NCBI GenBank assembly: GCA_950097015.1
Contig: CATNEN010000007.1
Span: forward strand, 186,001-250,000
Source of the DNA: Macrostomum hystrix
Lineage: Eukaryota > Platyhelminthes > Macrostomidae
Direction: 5' to 3'
DNA: 64,000 nucleotides
A model generated the notes under the pieces. That model was not told where the DNA came from and made no database searches. It was given only the letters and a program-made list of their open reading frames with translations. This document shows positions 28,880-43,600 of the stretch, in pieces (within the stretch, counting starts at the first letter, position 1; the number at the start of each line of letters is the position of its first letter). Made by a program: the position numbers and the translations under genes.

Positions 28880-31800
28880 GAGAGCAGTTCATTGGCAGCC
28901 GGACTTCCCTGTGGTGTTGTCTGCGGCGTGGCGGACGTGTGAGTGATGATTGGCGGCATTAGCTCGCCAGCGCAATCCAGGTAGAGAACGTGCGGGAGCT
29001 GCTGCTTTTGCGGCTTCTGTTGTTTCTTGAGTGTCTTGCTACTAGCGGCTATCGATTTTAACAAAAAGTTTTTAGAAAATAGCTTTTCCTATAAAAAATT
29101 CTCAAAAACAATGAAAACTTGTGTCTTACTCCTCGAGTAATCAAAATTGATGTATGATCACCCTTGCTTGTTAAATTATTTACATTATATGTCTTCCTTA
29201 TCGGATTAGCCTGTTGAATTCTGAATGGATACGTTGCTTTCTTGTATTTGTTGTACATGTTTTTCTTCATTTGTTTGTTTGTTTATTTCTTCGTTTGTTT
29301 GTTTGCTTGTTTACTTCATTATTGTTTTTGCTCTCTTAGACCTCAGTTCGTAAATTATCCTCAAGTCAAAATAGATTTTCAGTATAGTACGAGCGTATAA
29401 TATATATTTCAAATTCATATCATATTTATTTTATTGCTTAAACTAACGAAAAGTTGTTAGTGCTCTGGCCCTTCTAATCTGTCTCTCCACATTCTAGCAA
29501 TGCTAGCGGTTTACCATCGGAGCTGTCGCAGCAGCTGCCGCCGTCTCGGCTGCATTCTTCGTCGTTATCTCGCCAATCAGCGAAGTCCTTCTGCTGGGAG
29601 CTCTTGGGCGAGCCGCCCTTCTGGGATTGGAAAATGGGCGATTGTCGCATTGTATGTGGGTGGTAGTATTATCATTCGTTTAAATAACAGATTTTAACAA
29701 ATCTCTCGGATTCTAACAAATCTTTGATTTTAACAAATATCATATTTAACAAATCTGATGTTAACGAATCTCTGATTTAAAAAATTTCTGATTTTAACAA
29801 ATCTCCGATTTTAACAAATATCCTATTTAACAAATCTCAGATCTTTATCAAATCGCAGATTTTAACAAATCTCTCGGATTCTAACAAATCTCAGATTTTA
29901 GCAAATCTCAGATTTTAACAAGTCTCTGATTTTAACAAATCTCTGATTTTGAAAAATCTCTGATTTTGAAAAATCTCGGATTTTATCATATCTCAGACAT
30001 TTATAAAATCTCATAACTTTATCAAATCTCAGATCTTTATCAAATCTCAGATCTTTATCGAATCTCAGATTTTATCATATCTCAGGTTTAAATAAGTCTA
30101 AGATTTTAACTAATTTAACAGCATATAATTTTAGAAATTGTTTGAATATCCAATATAAGAATTTAAGCAAAGCTGCAAATGTCAAACTTAAACAAAGATT
30201 TTGAAGATTTTTAATTTATCGAAAACTGCAATACTGTTCAAGGTGCATAAATGAACTTTTTCCGTGCTTTATAGATTTCCAACTAGTGTGTCTACCTTAG
30301 CATTGTGCATTATCTTCATGTTAGTGCAGCTACTAATAGCAATCGATTGCGAGAAACTCTAGATTAGTTTGCAGAGCATGTGCGGTCTAGACAATAGGCT
30401 AGCTTTGCAGTGGGTCAGTGGAGCTACAGTTGGACTGACACATTCCGGCTAAATTTCGCTAAAAAGGATTCGCTCAATATAAAAAGTGGCACTCGATCGA
30501 TAAAACCTGAATGATATTACTAAGAGTAGAACAGAAGCTAAATGCGAAGCAATTTTGAAAATGATTAGTCTATGTTTACGAAGTACATATAGTTAACAAG
30601 TACTATGAAACGCACAGGAACAAAATATGTCAACAAATTTTAATAGGACAAAACGAAAAAGTGAAGGCAAAATCGATAAACATGACAGGAATTTGGTAAC
30701 CTCTACAGTGGTTGGTGACGGGTTTTGGTTTAAATGTACAGTAATTATGTGACTGCTATGTATTTTTACTACGGGTTTGGTGGATATCAGTTTAAAAGTT
30801 TGGTCGACTTTAATAATTTCGTATTCAATACTACTAAATTATTATAATTCTTATATTATTTTAGCAATCATCCAGGACTATGCTTGGTTGTCAAGCGAGG
30901 TTTAACGCTGACGTTTTAGTCTACGAGTGTCACGGTAAAAAATCAGCCTGGTGTTTATCTAGCAAGCGAAACAAAACTGGAAAATTGTTATCATAGCGAG
31001 ATAGTTTGGCGATTAATAAAGGCAAATTTATCCCGACTCGAGTTTACCTGTTGCAAGCGGTACTTTTCCATAATATAGTACTTCCTCTGCGATGAGGTTG
31101 GCGCGGGCATTGTTTCGTACTTTGTTAGCAGTTCGCGAGTCTTAGAAAAATAGACCCTTTTTTATAAAAGTTGCATCATTCTCGCATGACCTTCAATTGT
31201 CACTTCTAAAACAGATTCCTTCACAAACTTCTAACTCGACCAAGGAGCATTCAAAGTGGTGAATTTCCACCGATTTTAGTCTTAAAAAAAAGACAAAAAA
31301 TCTAATATTTTGACAAATTTGGTGAAACAGAAATTAAAATTAACCGATAATTTTGATCTGGCATTCCGTTTATGACGTCATAGAGAAAAAGCAATTTATT
31401 ATCTAAATGGTATACACGGAAAAGATTTTTTCATTCAGTCCGTCCTCACTACTACGAGTAGTTAAACTAGAACTACGAGTGTTAATAGTTATTTACGAAA
31501 CAGAAAATCAATCTATAAGCTATTTGTATAAGCTAAAAGCTTCAATAACAATTCAATTGTAAGGATGTTTTTATTTATGGAAATAACTAACTTCAGACTC
31601 ACCTCGCTCGAGAAGCCCTCAACCAGGATGGCAACTAGCAGGTTGAACAGGACATAATTGCCGAACGTCATCAGGGCGATGAAGTACAGGGCTGCCCAGG
31701 AGGATGTCCTGGCCATGCCGTTGTACAGTACAATGTTCCAATCCTCCTGGGTTAGGACCTGTACATTTTCAATTAGATTTCAATGGATTTAAAGCAACTT

Positions 31801-34570
31801 GTGCGAACGAATATTCGAACTCCCGACCTCTAGTGGTTTCGAGCTCTAAGCTCCAATAACTAGGCTACAACACAGCTTTCCCAACAGCATTATAGACCTG
31901 AAACACGGTGACCAGCGACCACATGATCGTGTCGAAGTTGGCCCTGTCGCAGGTGCAGTCGCTGTTGCTGTCCGCTCGCTCGGTGCAGCTGCAAGTGCTG
32001 CCATCGGCGTGCCAGCAGAACTTGCCGCCGAACAGGGTCATGCCGAGCACGCTGCGGGATGGATTTCGCATGGCTAAAATTTGCCTTCGCTACCCTCGTT
32101 TTCTACTTAGAGTAGTCATATGTGATTCGCGAATATTTAATTGGTATTTAATACCGGAAATAAATTATTTTTGTCTTTAAACTTTCTTTCCATAATACTT
32201 GTCCGATTTTTATATCAGAGATTATAGAATTAACATGAGAACATAGGAAAATTGTAACATAATATTATAGTTATTCTTTATAAATATGTAAGCTGGACAT
32301 TGAATGTGTATTCGATTATTATTTAAAATAAAAAGATTAAAGATGTTTTTAGTTGATACTCAAGATTTCAATAGTGATGAAATATCGTTAGGAAATTTTT
32401 TCTTCATTATTTGCTTTCAAATTCGTTTCAATCGTTTTTTGTTTATAAATTGTTTATAAATAAAGAGTCTGTCTCTATTTTTGTTAAATTCAAATCTAAC
32501 CTTGCTAGTTTTAAACAGTGCGTGACTCAATAAATAAAATTTATTCAAACACTTCAGACTAGTTATTTGGAATTTCGAAATTAATTTTCTAACGAATTTC
32601 ACACAATGACATGATGCTGTCCCGTTTCCGTTTTGATCCTATCCTAAAAAATGCAATTTGTTTATCTTAATTTTAGGATTAAAACAAAAAAATTAAATTC
32701 ACAATTTCAAACTCGCAAACCTAAAAATGAAGATGAATAGCACCAGTAGAGCAAAGAATGTGGCCACATTGTCCATTGTCTTGAGCATCACAAACAGCTG
32801 CTGCCGCAGGGCGGGCAGGAAGCGGACCAGCTTGAGAATCCGCAGCAGGCGGAAAGTCCGCAGCACCGACAGGCCGCTGTTGCCGTCCTGAATCAGCTCG
32901 AAGATGCTGGCCGGAGTCGGAGAGGAGAGGGAAACAGTTGAAAGTACACGCGGTCACGTGGTACTCAACAACTACTCAAATAGAGGTTTGAGAACATTTA
33001 AGAACATAAAAAAACACAAAAAAATAAAACAAATCTAGTTTGGCAAGTGGCAAAGCAGCAGCCATTGCTCTGTCTAACAGGTCATTGCTCTGTCTAACAG
33101 GTCATTGCTCTGTCTAACAGGTCATTGCTCTGTCTAACAGGTCATTGCTCTGTCTAACAGGTCATTGCTCTGTCTAACAGGTCATTGCTCTGTCTAACAG
33201 TTCATTGCTCTGTCTAACAGTTCATTGCTCTGTCTAACAGGTCATTGCTCTGTCTAACAGGTCATTGCTCTGTCTAACAGGTCATTGCTCTGTCTAACAG
33301 GTCATTGCTCTGTCTAACAGGTCATTGCTCTGTCTAACAGGTCATTGCTCTGTCTAACAGGCCACTCATCTGTCTAACAGGCCACTCATCTGTCTAACAG
33401 GTCATTGCTCTGTCTAACAGTTCATTGCTCTATCTAACAGGTCATTGCTCTGTCTAACAGGTCATTGCTCTGTCTAACAGTTCATTGCTCTGTCTAACAG
33501 GTCATTGCTCTGTCTAACAGGCCACTCATCTGTCTAACAGGCCACTCATCTGTCTAACAGGTCATTGCTCTGTCTAACAGTTCATTGCTCTGTCTAACAG
33601 GTCATTGCTCTGTCTAACAGGTCATTGCTCTGTCTAACAGGTCATTGCTCTGTCTAACAGGTCATTGCTCTGTCTAACAGGTCATTGCTCTGTCTAACAG
33701 GTCATTGCTCTGTCTAACAGGTCATTGCTCTGTCTAACAGGTCATTGCTCTGTCTAACAGTTCATTGCTCTGTCTAACAGTTCATTGCTCTGTCTAACAG
33801 GTCATTGCTCTGTCTAACAGGTCATTGCTCTGTCTAACAGGTCATTGCTCTGTCTAACAGGTCATTGCTCTGTCTAACAGGTCATTGCTCTGTCTAACAG
33901 GTCATTGCTCTGTCTAACAGGTCATTGCTCTGTCTAACAGGTCATTGCTCTGTCTAACAGGCCACTCATCTGTCTAACAGGTCATTGCTCTGTCTAACAG
34001 GTCATTGCTCTGTCTAACAGGTCATTGCTCTGTCTAACAGTTCATTGCTCTGTCTAACAGGTCATTGCTCTGTCTAACAGGTCATTGCTCTGTCTAACAG
34101 TTCATTGCTCTGTCTAACAGTTCATTGCTCTGTCTAACAGGTCATTGCTCTGTCTAACAGGTCATTGCTCTGTCTAACAGGTCATTGCTCTGTCTAACAG
34201 TTCATTGCTCTGTCTAACAGTTCATTGCTCTGTCTAACAGGTCATTGCTCTGTCTAACAGGTCATTGCTCTGTCTAACAGGTCATTGCTCTGTCTAACAG
34301 GTCATTGCTCTGTCTAACAGGTCATTGCTCTGTCTAACAGGTCATTGCTCTGTCTAACAGGTCATTGCTCTGTCTAACAGGTCATTGCTCTGTCTAACAG
34401 GCCACTCATCTGTCTAACAGGCCACTCATCTGTCTAACAGGTCATTTATCTGTCTAACACTGTAACATCGGGGATATGACTCAGATGATCAGAAGTGTTC
34501 TTTGCAGATTCCAACTCAGTACATTGAAGGTCAATGTCAAGAGAAAACTTTCTCAATAAGTATCATCAAT

Positions 34571-34607
<37 letters not shown>

Positions 34608-37600
34608 ATAAGTATTGTTAAAACACATAATCTATCTGCTGAGCCCACAACTGCAGTCGACGCCTCACTCCTACAATGGGCCAGTTGAAATCACCTAAGT
34701 ATGACAATGCTGGCGTCGAACACGTTGAAGCCGCTGCTGATGTAGTTCACCAGGCCTTCGCCAACCAGTTTGAGCAGCATCTCAAGGACGAACACGATGC
34801 AGAAAACCAGGTTGCTGTACTCAATGAACTCAGTGAGCTGCGGCGGCTGTGGGTTGAAAATAGTGATGATAGATTTATTGGCTGTGGTTTGAAATCAGTG
34901 ATGATAGATTTATTGACTGTGGGTTGAAATCAGTGATGATAGATTAATTGACTGTGGGTTGAAATCAGTGATGATAGATTTATTGACTGTGGGTTGAAAT
35001 CAGTGATGATAGATTTATTGGTTGTGGGTTGAAATCAGTGATGATAGATTTATTGGCTGTGGGTTGAAATCAGTGATGATAGATTAATTGACTGTGGGTT
35101 GAAATCAGTGAGGATAGATTTATTGGCTGTGGGTTGAAATCAGTGATGATAGATTAATTGGCTGTGGGTTGAAATCAGTGATGATAGATTAATTGGCTGT
35201 GGGTTGAAATCAGTGATGATAGATTAATTGGTTGTGGTTTGAAATCAGTGATGATAGATTTATTGACTGTGGGTTGAAATCAGTGATGATAGATTTATTG
35301 GTTGTGGGTTGAAATCAGTGATGATAGATTAATTGGCTGTGGGTTGAAATCAGTGATGATAGATTTATTGACTGTGGGTTGAAATCAGTGATGATAGATT
35401 AATTGGCTGTGGGTTGAAATCAGTGATGATAGATTAATTGGCTGTGGGTTGAAATCAGTGATGATAGATTAATTGGCTGTGGGTTGAAATCAGTGATGAT
35501 AGATTAATTGGCTGTGGGTTGAAATCAGTGATGATAGATTAATTGGCTGTGGGTTGAAATCAGTGATGATAGATTAATTGGCTGTGGGTTGAAATCAGTG
35601 ATGATAGATTAATTGGCTGTGGGTTGAAATCAGTGATGATAGATTAATTGGCGGTGGGTTGAAATCAGTGATGATAGATTAATTGGCTGTGGGTTGAAAT
35701 CAGTGATGATAGATTAATTGACTGTGGGTTGAAATCAGTGATGGCACACTTGTTGAAACTGGACCCGCTGCCAGCGAGGAGGCAATTCTGCCCATACCGC
35801 TGACTCCTGAGCACACACTCACACAGGTTGTACATCTGCCCGACACTCATTTATACAGTTTCACAAACCCCTTGAAGGTCGGGGGTTCGATTACCGACTT
35901 CATTGGAAAAATTTGTGTTTAGCAAAAAACGTAACTCTGCACTGCTTCAGTTAATTTAGGGTGGGTGTGGCGTCCCCCCAGTCCATGGACTGAACAGCTG
36001 TACGCAGCCTTCAGATGCGCCGTGCAATAGCTGCGGCTGTGCTGTCGGCTGCACATCCAGCCCGATTGGGGCACGGGGTAGTTAATTATTAATCAACTAC
36101 TTTTACTCGCAGATAGAACAATATGAGAGTTTCATTTTTGTTTCCCGCATTGATTTTAGTCGCACCTGATCGTGATACTCGATGCCCATGCTGAAGGTGT
36201 TGATGAGGATGGCCACCAGAATGCCGCGCTGAAAGAATCGATGAACCACCAGGCGCTGAACGGACCTGCGCATCTTGCGGAACACTTCCAAGAGTGCTAG
36301 ACGAGAACAGGTGAGATAGAGGATGCGCTAGTCAAGCCAGATTACCAATCAATAGGCAGATAAATCAAGAAATTAATTAATCAATTTATTTATCAATCAG
36401 TCCTATGAATGAAAGAATGAATAAATTCAATGAATCAACGAAGCCAATCAGCTGACTATTCAAGTCAATCAATCAATTAATCAATCAATCAAGTCAATCA
36501 ATGAATTAATCAAGTCAATCAGTCAATCAATCAAGTCAATCAATGAATTAATCAAGTCAATCAATCAATCAATCAATCAATCAAGTCAATCAATGAATTA
36601 ATCAAGTCAATCAGTCAATCAATCAAGTCAATCAATAAATTATTCAATTCAATCAATCAATCGATCAAGTCAATCAATGAATTAATCAAGTCAATCAATG
36701 AATTAATCAAGTCAATCAATGAATTAATCAAGTCAATCAATGAATTAATCAAGTCAATCAATGAATCAATCAAGTCAATCAATGAATCAATCAAGTCAAT
36801 CAATCAATCAATCAATCAGTCAAGTCAATCAATCAACCAATAATCAAGTCAATTGATTAAGTCAATCAATTAAGCAACCAATCTATCCAATTAACCAATT
36901 AAATCAATTAAATCAATCCATCAAGCACTCACCATTTTCATCTGCAAAACTGTCAATCAAGTAAGATAAGCGGACAGGCAGGCGATCATCCAATCAATCA
37001 ACAAACTAACCAATGCAACATTCAATTAATGGATCAATTCCAGAGTATCATTCTCTCACCTGCCAGGTCGCAGCACGCCAGCGCAGAGCCGCAGCCCGCT
37101 GCCGACTGACCGCCAGCCGGACTGCTCGACCTTGGCCAGTAGCCTTCCATCGGCTGCTCGTCTGCTGAATTGAGAACAGAAATTGTGCCTCTCTGTGCTT
37201 GAAGGAGGAGCTGATGCACCCCAAACAATTCCTGAAGTGAAACTCATCGTCAAGCAGTCCCTGAAGTCCCGCTTATCCACACAAACAATCCCTGAAGTCC
37301 CGCTAATCCTCAAATCAGTCCCTGAAGTCCCGCTTATCCTCAAATCAGTCCCTGAAGTCCCACTAATCCTCAAATCAGTCTTTGAAATCCCGCTAATCCT
37401 CAAATCAGTCCCTGAAGTCCCACTAATCCTCAAATCAGTCCCTGAAGTCCCACTAATCCTCAAATCAGTCCCTGAAGTCCCACTAATCCTCAAATCAGTC
37501 TTTGAAATCCCGCTAATCCTCAAATCGGTCCCTGAAGTCCCACTAATCCTCAAATCAGTCTTTGAAATCCCGCTAATCCTCAAATCAGTCCCTGAAGTCC

Positions 37601-40600
37601 CACTAATCCTCAAATCAGTCCCTGAAGTCCCACTAATCCTCAAATCAGTCTTTGAAATCCCGCTAATCCTCAAATCGGTCCCTGAAGTCCCACTAATCCT
37701 CAAATCAGTCTTTGAAATCCTGCTAATCCTCAAATCAATCTCTTAAATCCCGCTAATCCTCAAATCAGTCCCTGAAGTCCTCATCTCCCAAAACCTCTCA
37801 AAGTTTTTCAGTCCTACTTGTCGGCTCAACCACCAGCCAAATTGAAAATGAGCAGCTGATTAACTTGCGAATAGGAGAAGAAAATAGCACTCGCCTCTTT
37901 TAAAAGCAAATGAGCAGTTTAATATTTCATAAATCCCTACGTTTGACAGTCAACAAGAATAACAAAAGCATTTGTCGCGCGGACACACACAAGTGGTTTG
38001 AAAGCTTCTGAGAGTCTTAGAAAAATCAATCAAGCTCTTTTAGCCCTGCTCTCGCCTGAACGGTTTCAAAGGAAGAGAATTATAAGCAGAGAATGCCGGG
38101 GAGTTCTCGCAACTTGAGAAGCTTCCGCGGGAAACCTATCTGGAGTCTGCCTGAGCATAGTTGAGCAACAGAAACGAGGGGAAAATTGAGTGAGCATAAA
38201 GGTGAGAACGCGGCAAGGAGTGTGAGTAGGCGGTTGGCAGGGCTCATCTGTAAATCGATCCCCAGGCTGCTCTACTTGGCATTTGGCAGATTCCGCGGAT
38301 TCTTCCCCCGCAACCATCGGTAGCCCCGGCATCTTCATGGGAGAGGGGGAGGTGAGGAAGGGGGAGGATGGAGACGGAAGCCCGGGGGTGAGGATGAGGT
38401 GTTGAGCTGTCCCATGAAATATTCACTAGTTTCTGCAGGCTGGGCCAAGGCCAGGGAAGATAGAGAGTGGGACAAATTGCCTGCCCGATGGGAGATCCGA
38501 AAGGCTGAAATTGTGACAACAGCCAGACTGACAGCCAAGATGGAATTGGATTTGGAAGGCGGGTCTGTCAGCGATGATTGACTTGCGCAGCCTGGCAGGC
38601 TCATGCCTGTCCCAGGGGACTCGGTTTGTTACGTCCGGACTGGTCTCAGCTTCTGTCACCCCTGAGCTGCTCACGCGCTGCTCACGCCGTTCAGCAGGTT
38701 TCTACTAAAATAAGCGAGCGTGCGAGATTGGGTCCCCAGTGTCTTAAAAATATCGCTGTTTAAAGATTAGCATTTATAATATCCAAATCTCTGTATTCAC
38801 CACTCTAAACAACCCACTACACTAGACAACCCACCCTATACAACCTATTAACCTAGACAACCCATCACCCTAGACAACCCATCACCCTAGACAACTCATC
38901 ACCCTAGACAACCCATCACCCTAGACAACCCATCATCCTAGACAACCCATCACCCTAGACAACCCATCACCCTAGACAACCCATTACCCTAGACAACCCA
39001 CCACCCTAGACAACCCATCACCCTAGACAACCCATTGCCCTAGACAACCTACCACCCTAGACAACCCACCACCCTAGACAACCCATCACCCTAGACAACC
39101 CATTACCATAGACAACCCACCACCCTAGACAACCCATCACCCTAGACAACCCATTACCCTAGACAACCCACCACCCTAGACAACCCACCACCCTAGACAA
39201 CCCATCACCGTAGACAAACCATCACCCTAGACAACCCATTAGCCTAGACAACCCAGCACCCTAAACAACCCACCACCCTAGACAACCCACTACCCAGACA
39301 ACTGACCGCCAAAAACGCATTACCATAGACAAACCTTACCCCAACACAACCCACCGAATTTCCCGCCTGCCCTGTGGACGGCAGTCGAGAAGAGGTCACC
39401 CTCCGTGTATCCGCGAGCGATCGACCAAGCCGCAATCGAGCTGTTCCAAGACGACCTCCTGCTGCCCAATCCGCCGCTGACGCCAACTCCGCTTGGGCCG
39501 TCGCCAAGACTCGTTGGCGTCGCTAGCAGCAGGCAGAGGTTGACGGAGCCGCGGCCGCTAAGGCCGCTCCCACCGGAGCTGGCGCCGCCGAAGCCGCGAC
39601 CCAGGAGGCGCGGTGAATTCTGCAAATCGACGTCGGACAACTCCGGAGTCGCCATCGGTGGCGGGGCCAGCGAGGCTGTTCCGCTTCCCGGCTGCGCTCG
39701 TTGAAACGGCAGCAGTCCGGCGGCTGCGGACGTCGCAGTCGTCGCCTCAGTGGTCGACGTCGCGCCGAAGAGCTGGCGCCAATGGTGAGCCAGGCGGCGG
39801 GTGCCCCGCTTGCACAGCCGGATGATCATTCGCACAATCTGGCCGTAGCAGCTGCCGGGCTGGCTGCTGCTCACCACGCTGGAGCTGGACTGGTAGCGCT
39901 GCCGCTCCTGCATCATCTTCTCCACTTCGCGCCGTTTTGTCTCGGAGAATTGCGTCGCTATGACAACCAGGCAGAGGTTGATCATGAAGAATGAGCCGAT
40001 CTGGCAGCGATTGAGGGGGGTTCAATTTTGCGAGGCCGCATTCATTTGGTGCAGCAGCCGCAGAGAGAAGGCTTGCGGAGCAATTGTCGTGCAATTGACG
40101 CCCTTGAAGACACAGTGAGAGTGTACACTGCCTGACGATGAGAAAGTCAGAGCAGATGTACACAACAGTGTGAGCGTGTGTGCTCAGGAGTCAGCGGAAT
40201 GGGCAGAATTACCACCTCGCTGGCTGCGGGTCTAGTGTCACCAAATGATGTGCTATTTTTCTCTTCCATTTCTGATCAAGAGGTCGGAAGTTCGCATCAT
40301 GGCCCAAGTAAATAATGCGGTATCCTCACACAAAGCCCTTAATTCCCCATTGATTCAGTTCGTTCAGCTGCAAAATCTCTCAGGTGTGTACATTGCCTAC
40401 ATTCTGATTGTCAACCAGCGTGTACTTGAAGTACACTCTCTCTGTGCCTTGGGTCTGGCGGGTCCCCGGTCCATGGACTGAGCAGCTGTTAGATGAACTG
40501 CCTGTCTGTTCTCATCAGCGCTTTTTAGCGCCATTATTGACAGAAAAATCCTTCATTTTTTTCAAAGCTTTCTCGGTTTATTCCAAACAAGTCTTCAAAA

Positions 40601-43600
40601 GCAAAAAAACTGGTGCTCCGCAAAAAATAGCCGGCCCAAAATCCATGTAGAGAATTTTTTAGCAAATATTTTTCGCAGAGAATGATACACTTTTTCACAC
40701 CGCCAAACACACTTGCCCTCTTCTGCAGCAGCAGCAGAGAAGCCATCAGAAATAGCTCACACGTAATGTTTCACCTACAGTACTCTATTGTTTCAGATAA
40801 TTTTTCATTCTTGAACAAATTTCTGACTCATTGTTTGTCTCGCATTGTCTTCCGTCTCTTTGGTGTCCCATTCAATCACATTGTTCTCTACCTGTGTCTC
40901 ACTTCCTAGAGTTTTGTAGCTCTTACAAACACCATTGAAACAGCTTTGTGGGTCAAAGAACTACTTAATATGTTGAAATAATAGCACAGGTTGGAGTACA
41001 ATGACTTCAATTCATTTTGAGTATTCGGTAACCAGTCCGGTGACCCATAAATAAAACCAACTTTCTCATCGCTGCAGCTCAGACACTACACTTCTGTTGT
41101 AGCTTAAAGTACAGGGCACTTTCTCATCAATTCTCATCCAATCTCATCCCACTGCCTCCCATCTCATCCCACTGACTCCCATCTCATCCTACTGCCTCCC
41201 ATCTCATCCCACTGACTCCCATCTCATCCCACTGCCTCCCATCTCATCCTACTGCCTCCCATCTCATCCCACTGCCTCCCATCTCATCCCACTGCCTCCC
41301 ATCTCATCCCACTGACTCCCATCTCATCCTACTGCCTCCCATCTCATCCCACTGCCTCCCATCTCATCCCACTGCCTCCCATCTCATCCCACTGACTCCC
41401 ATCTCATCCCACTGCCTCCCATCTCATCCCACTGCCTCCCATCTCATCCCACTGACTCCCATCTCATCCCACTGACTCCCATCTCATCCTACTGCCTCCC
41501 ATCTCATCCCACTGCCTCCCATCTCATCCCACTGACTCCCATCTCATCCCACTGACGCCCATCTCATCCCACTGACTCTCATCTCATCCCACTCACTCCC
41601 ATCTCATCCTGCTGACGCCCATCTCATCCCACTGACTCCCATCTCATCCCACTATCTGTCGTTCGCATCAGTCTCCTCTCAGTTATCAGTTATCATTTAT
41701 GCTAATTGCAAATGCAGTTTCAATTTCGGAAGTCGTTGATTTTTTACCGCCAAGCAAAGTGAACTCACCACAATGAGGGCGACAAAGTAGATCCAGCCCC
41801 AGAACGAATGAGCGTCCTGCACATAGTACATGATGTCCACCCAGCTCTCCAGGCTGATCACCTGAGGTAATTGGCGCAAGGGGTTAGTGAGAAATACTAA
41901 AATTGATCTTTGCGACTCGGATTTTAGGAAAAGGTGAGATAAGAGACAGGTGAGATAAGACACGGGTAAGATAAGACACGGGTGAGATAAGATACGTTTT
42001 AGATAAGAGGCGGGTGAGATAAGAGATAAGAGACGGGTGAGATGAGACAAGGGTGAGATAAGAGATAAGAGGCGGGTGAGATAGAGATAAGAGGCGGGTG
42101 AGATAAGAGATCAGAGACGGGTGAGATGAGACACGGGTGAGATAAGATATGTTTGAGATAAGACACGGGTGAGATAAGACACGGGTGAGATAAGACACGG
42201 GTGAGATAAGACACGGGTGAGATAAGACACGGGTGAGATAAGACACGGGTGAGATAAGACACGGGTGAGATAAGACGGGTGAGATAAGAGACGGATCAGT
42301 TAGATGGAACGTGAGATAGGTTGAGGGTGAGTTAAACAATTGAAAAGCTGTTGAGTTTATATTCTTCTTAATTTTCTTCTTAACTTATTTTAATAAACAC
42401 TACATTTTACTATTTTTTTGGTAATACTGTTGGCTATCAATTTGAACGGGAAAATCAGTACATTTTAGTACAAAAGCTTCTGGACACATGAATCACTATG
42501 GTTAAACGTTAATCTAGGGATTAGTTCAAGGTTTTATGGCTCTGGAGAACAATTAGCATTTTTAATTTGCCCCAGTCAGCCGTCACAAGTAAAATCTGTT
42601 CATTTGGGATAATTTTCCCGTTACTCATGGCTCAATTAAGTTTGGCAGGGGCAAAGTTTTTCGAGCTCTCGTACGCAGACCTGACTCCAATTACTCAAAT
42701 TAATACAAAATCCTAAATGCGAAAAGGGAATTAAGGCAAAAAATCTGGGATTTCTTTAAAGACTGATTTTATCCTGCCGAGGGGAGCATTCATTGATGGA
42801 GGGTTAAAAGAAGGCTAAATAATTGTCCAGGGTAGAATTTAGCCGACAAAAGATAAAGTACAATCCGCGAGTTCAATGCTACTTTATATAAGTACTCCCA
42901 TCTGCCTTGTATTTCTTTCATGAGGTTAATGACTGCTAGATGAAGCATTATTTCATCTGGGTGCTATTTAATTGCCCCCTTGATCAATTTGATTATATGT
43001 CTGACTGTGCTCTCCTTTCAATCACATTTAGAGCCCTCTAAGATTACGCAGTGTGTATTTGTCTAAAAAATCTGTCTACACCCTCCTGAAATCTAATTGG
43101 CTGCCGTAGAAACTTTGATTAAGCAGTGTGTATTTGTCTAATAAATCTGTCTACCCCCTCCTGAAATCCGATTGGCTGCCGTAGAAACTTTGATTAAGCA
43201 GTGTGTATTTGTCTAATAAATCTGTCTACCCCCTCCTGAAATCCGATTGGCTGCCGTAGAAACTTTGATTAAGCAGTGTGTATTTGTCTAACAAATCTGT
43301 CTACACCCTCCTGAAATCCGATTGGCTGCCGTAGAAACTTTGATTAAGCAGTGTGTATTTGTCTAACAAATCTGTCTACCCCCCCTGAAATCCGATTGGC
43401 TGCCGTAGAAACTTATCAAGCAGTGTGTATTTGTCTAACAAATCTGTCTACCCCCCTGAAATCCGATTGGCTGCCGTAGAAACTTATCAAGCAGTGTGTA
43501 TTTGTCTAAAAAATCTGTCTATCCCCTCCTGAAATCCGATTGGCTGCCGTAGAAACTTTGATTAAGCAGTGTGTATTTGTCTAACAAATCTGTCTATCCC

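Noticed and set aside
32052-32720. Search for a second, mutually exclusive domain II turret exon
   Set aside because: AT-rich with no open frame containing spaced Cys and a P-loop start. None found.
33064-34460. Regular 20-bp repeats considered as a CRISPR-like array
   Set aside because: No unique spacers between repeats and the setting is a eukaryotic intron. It is a minisatellite.
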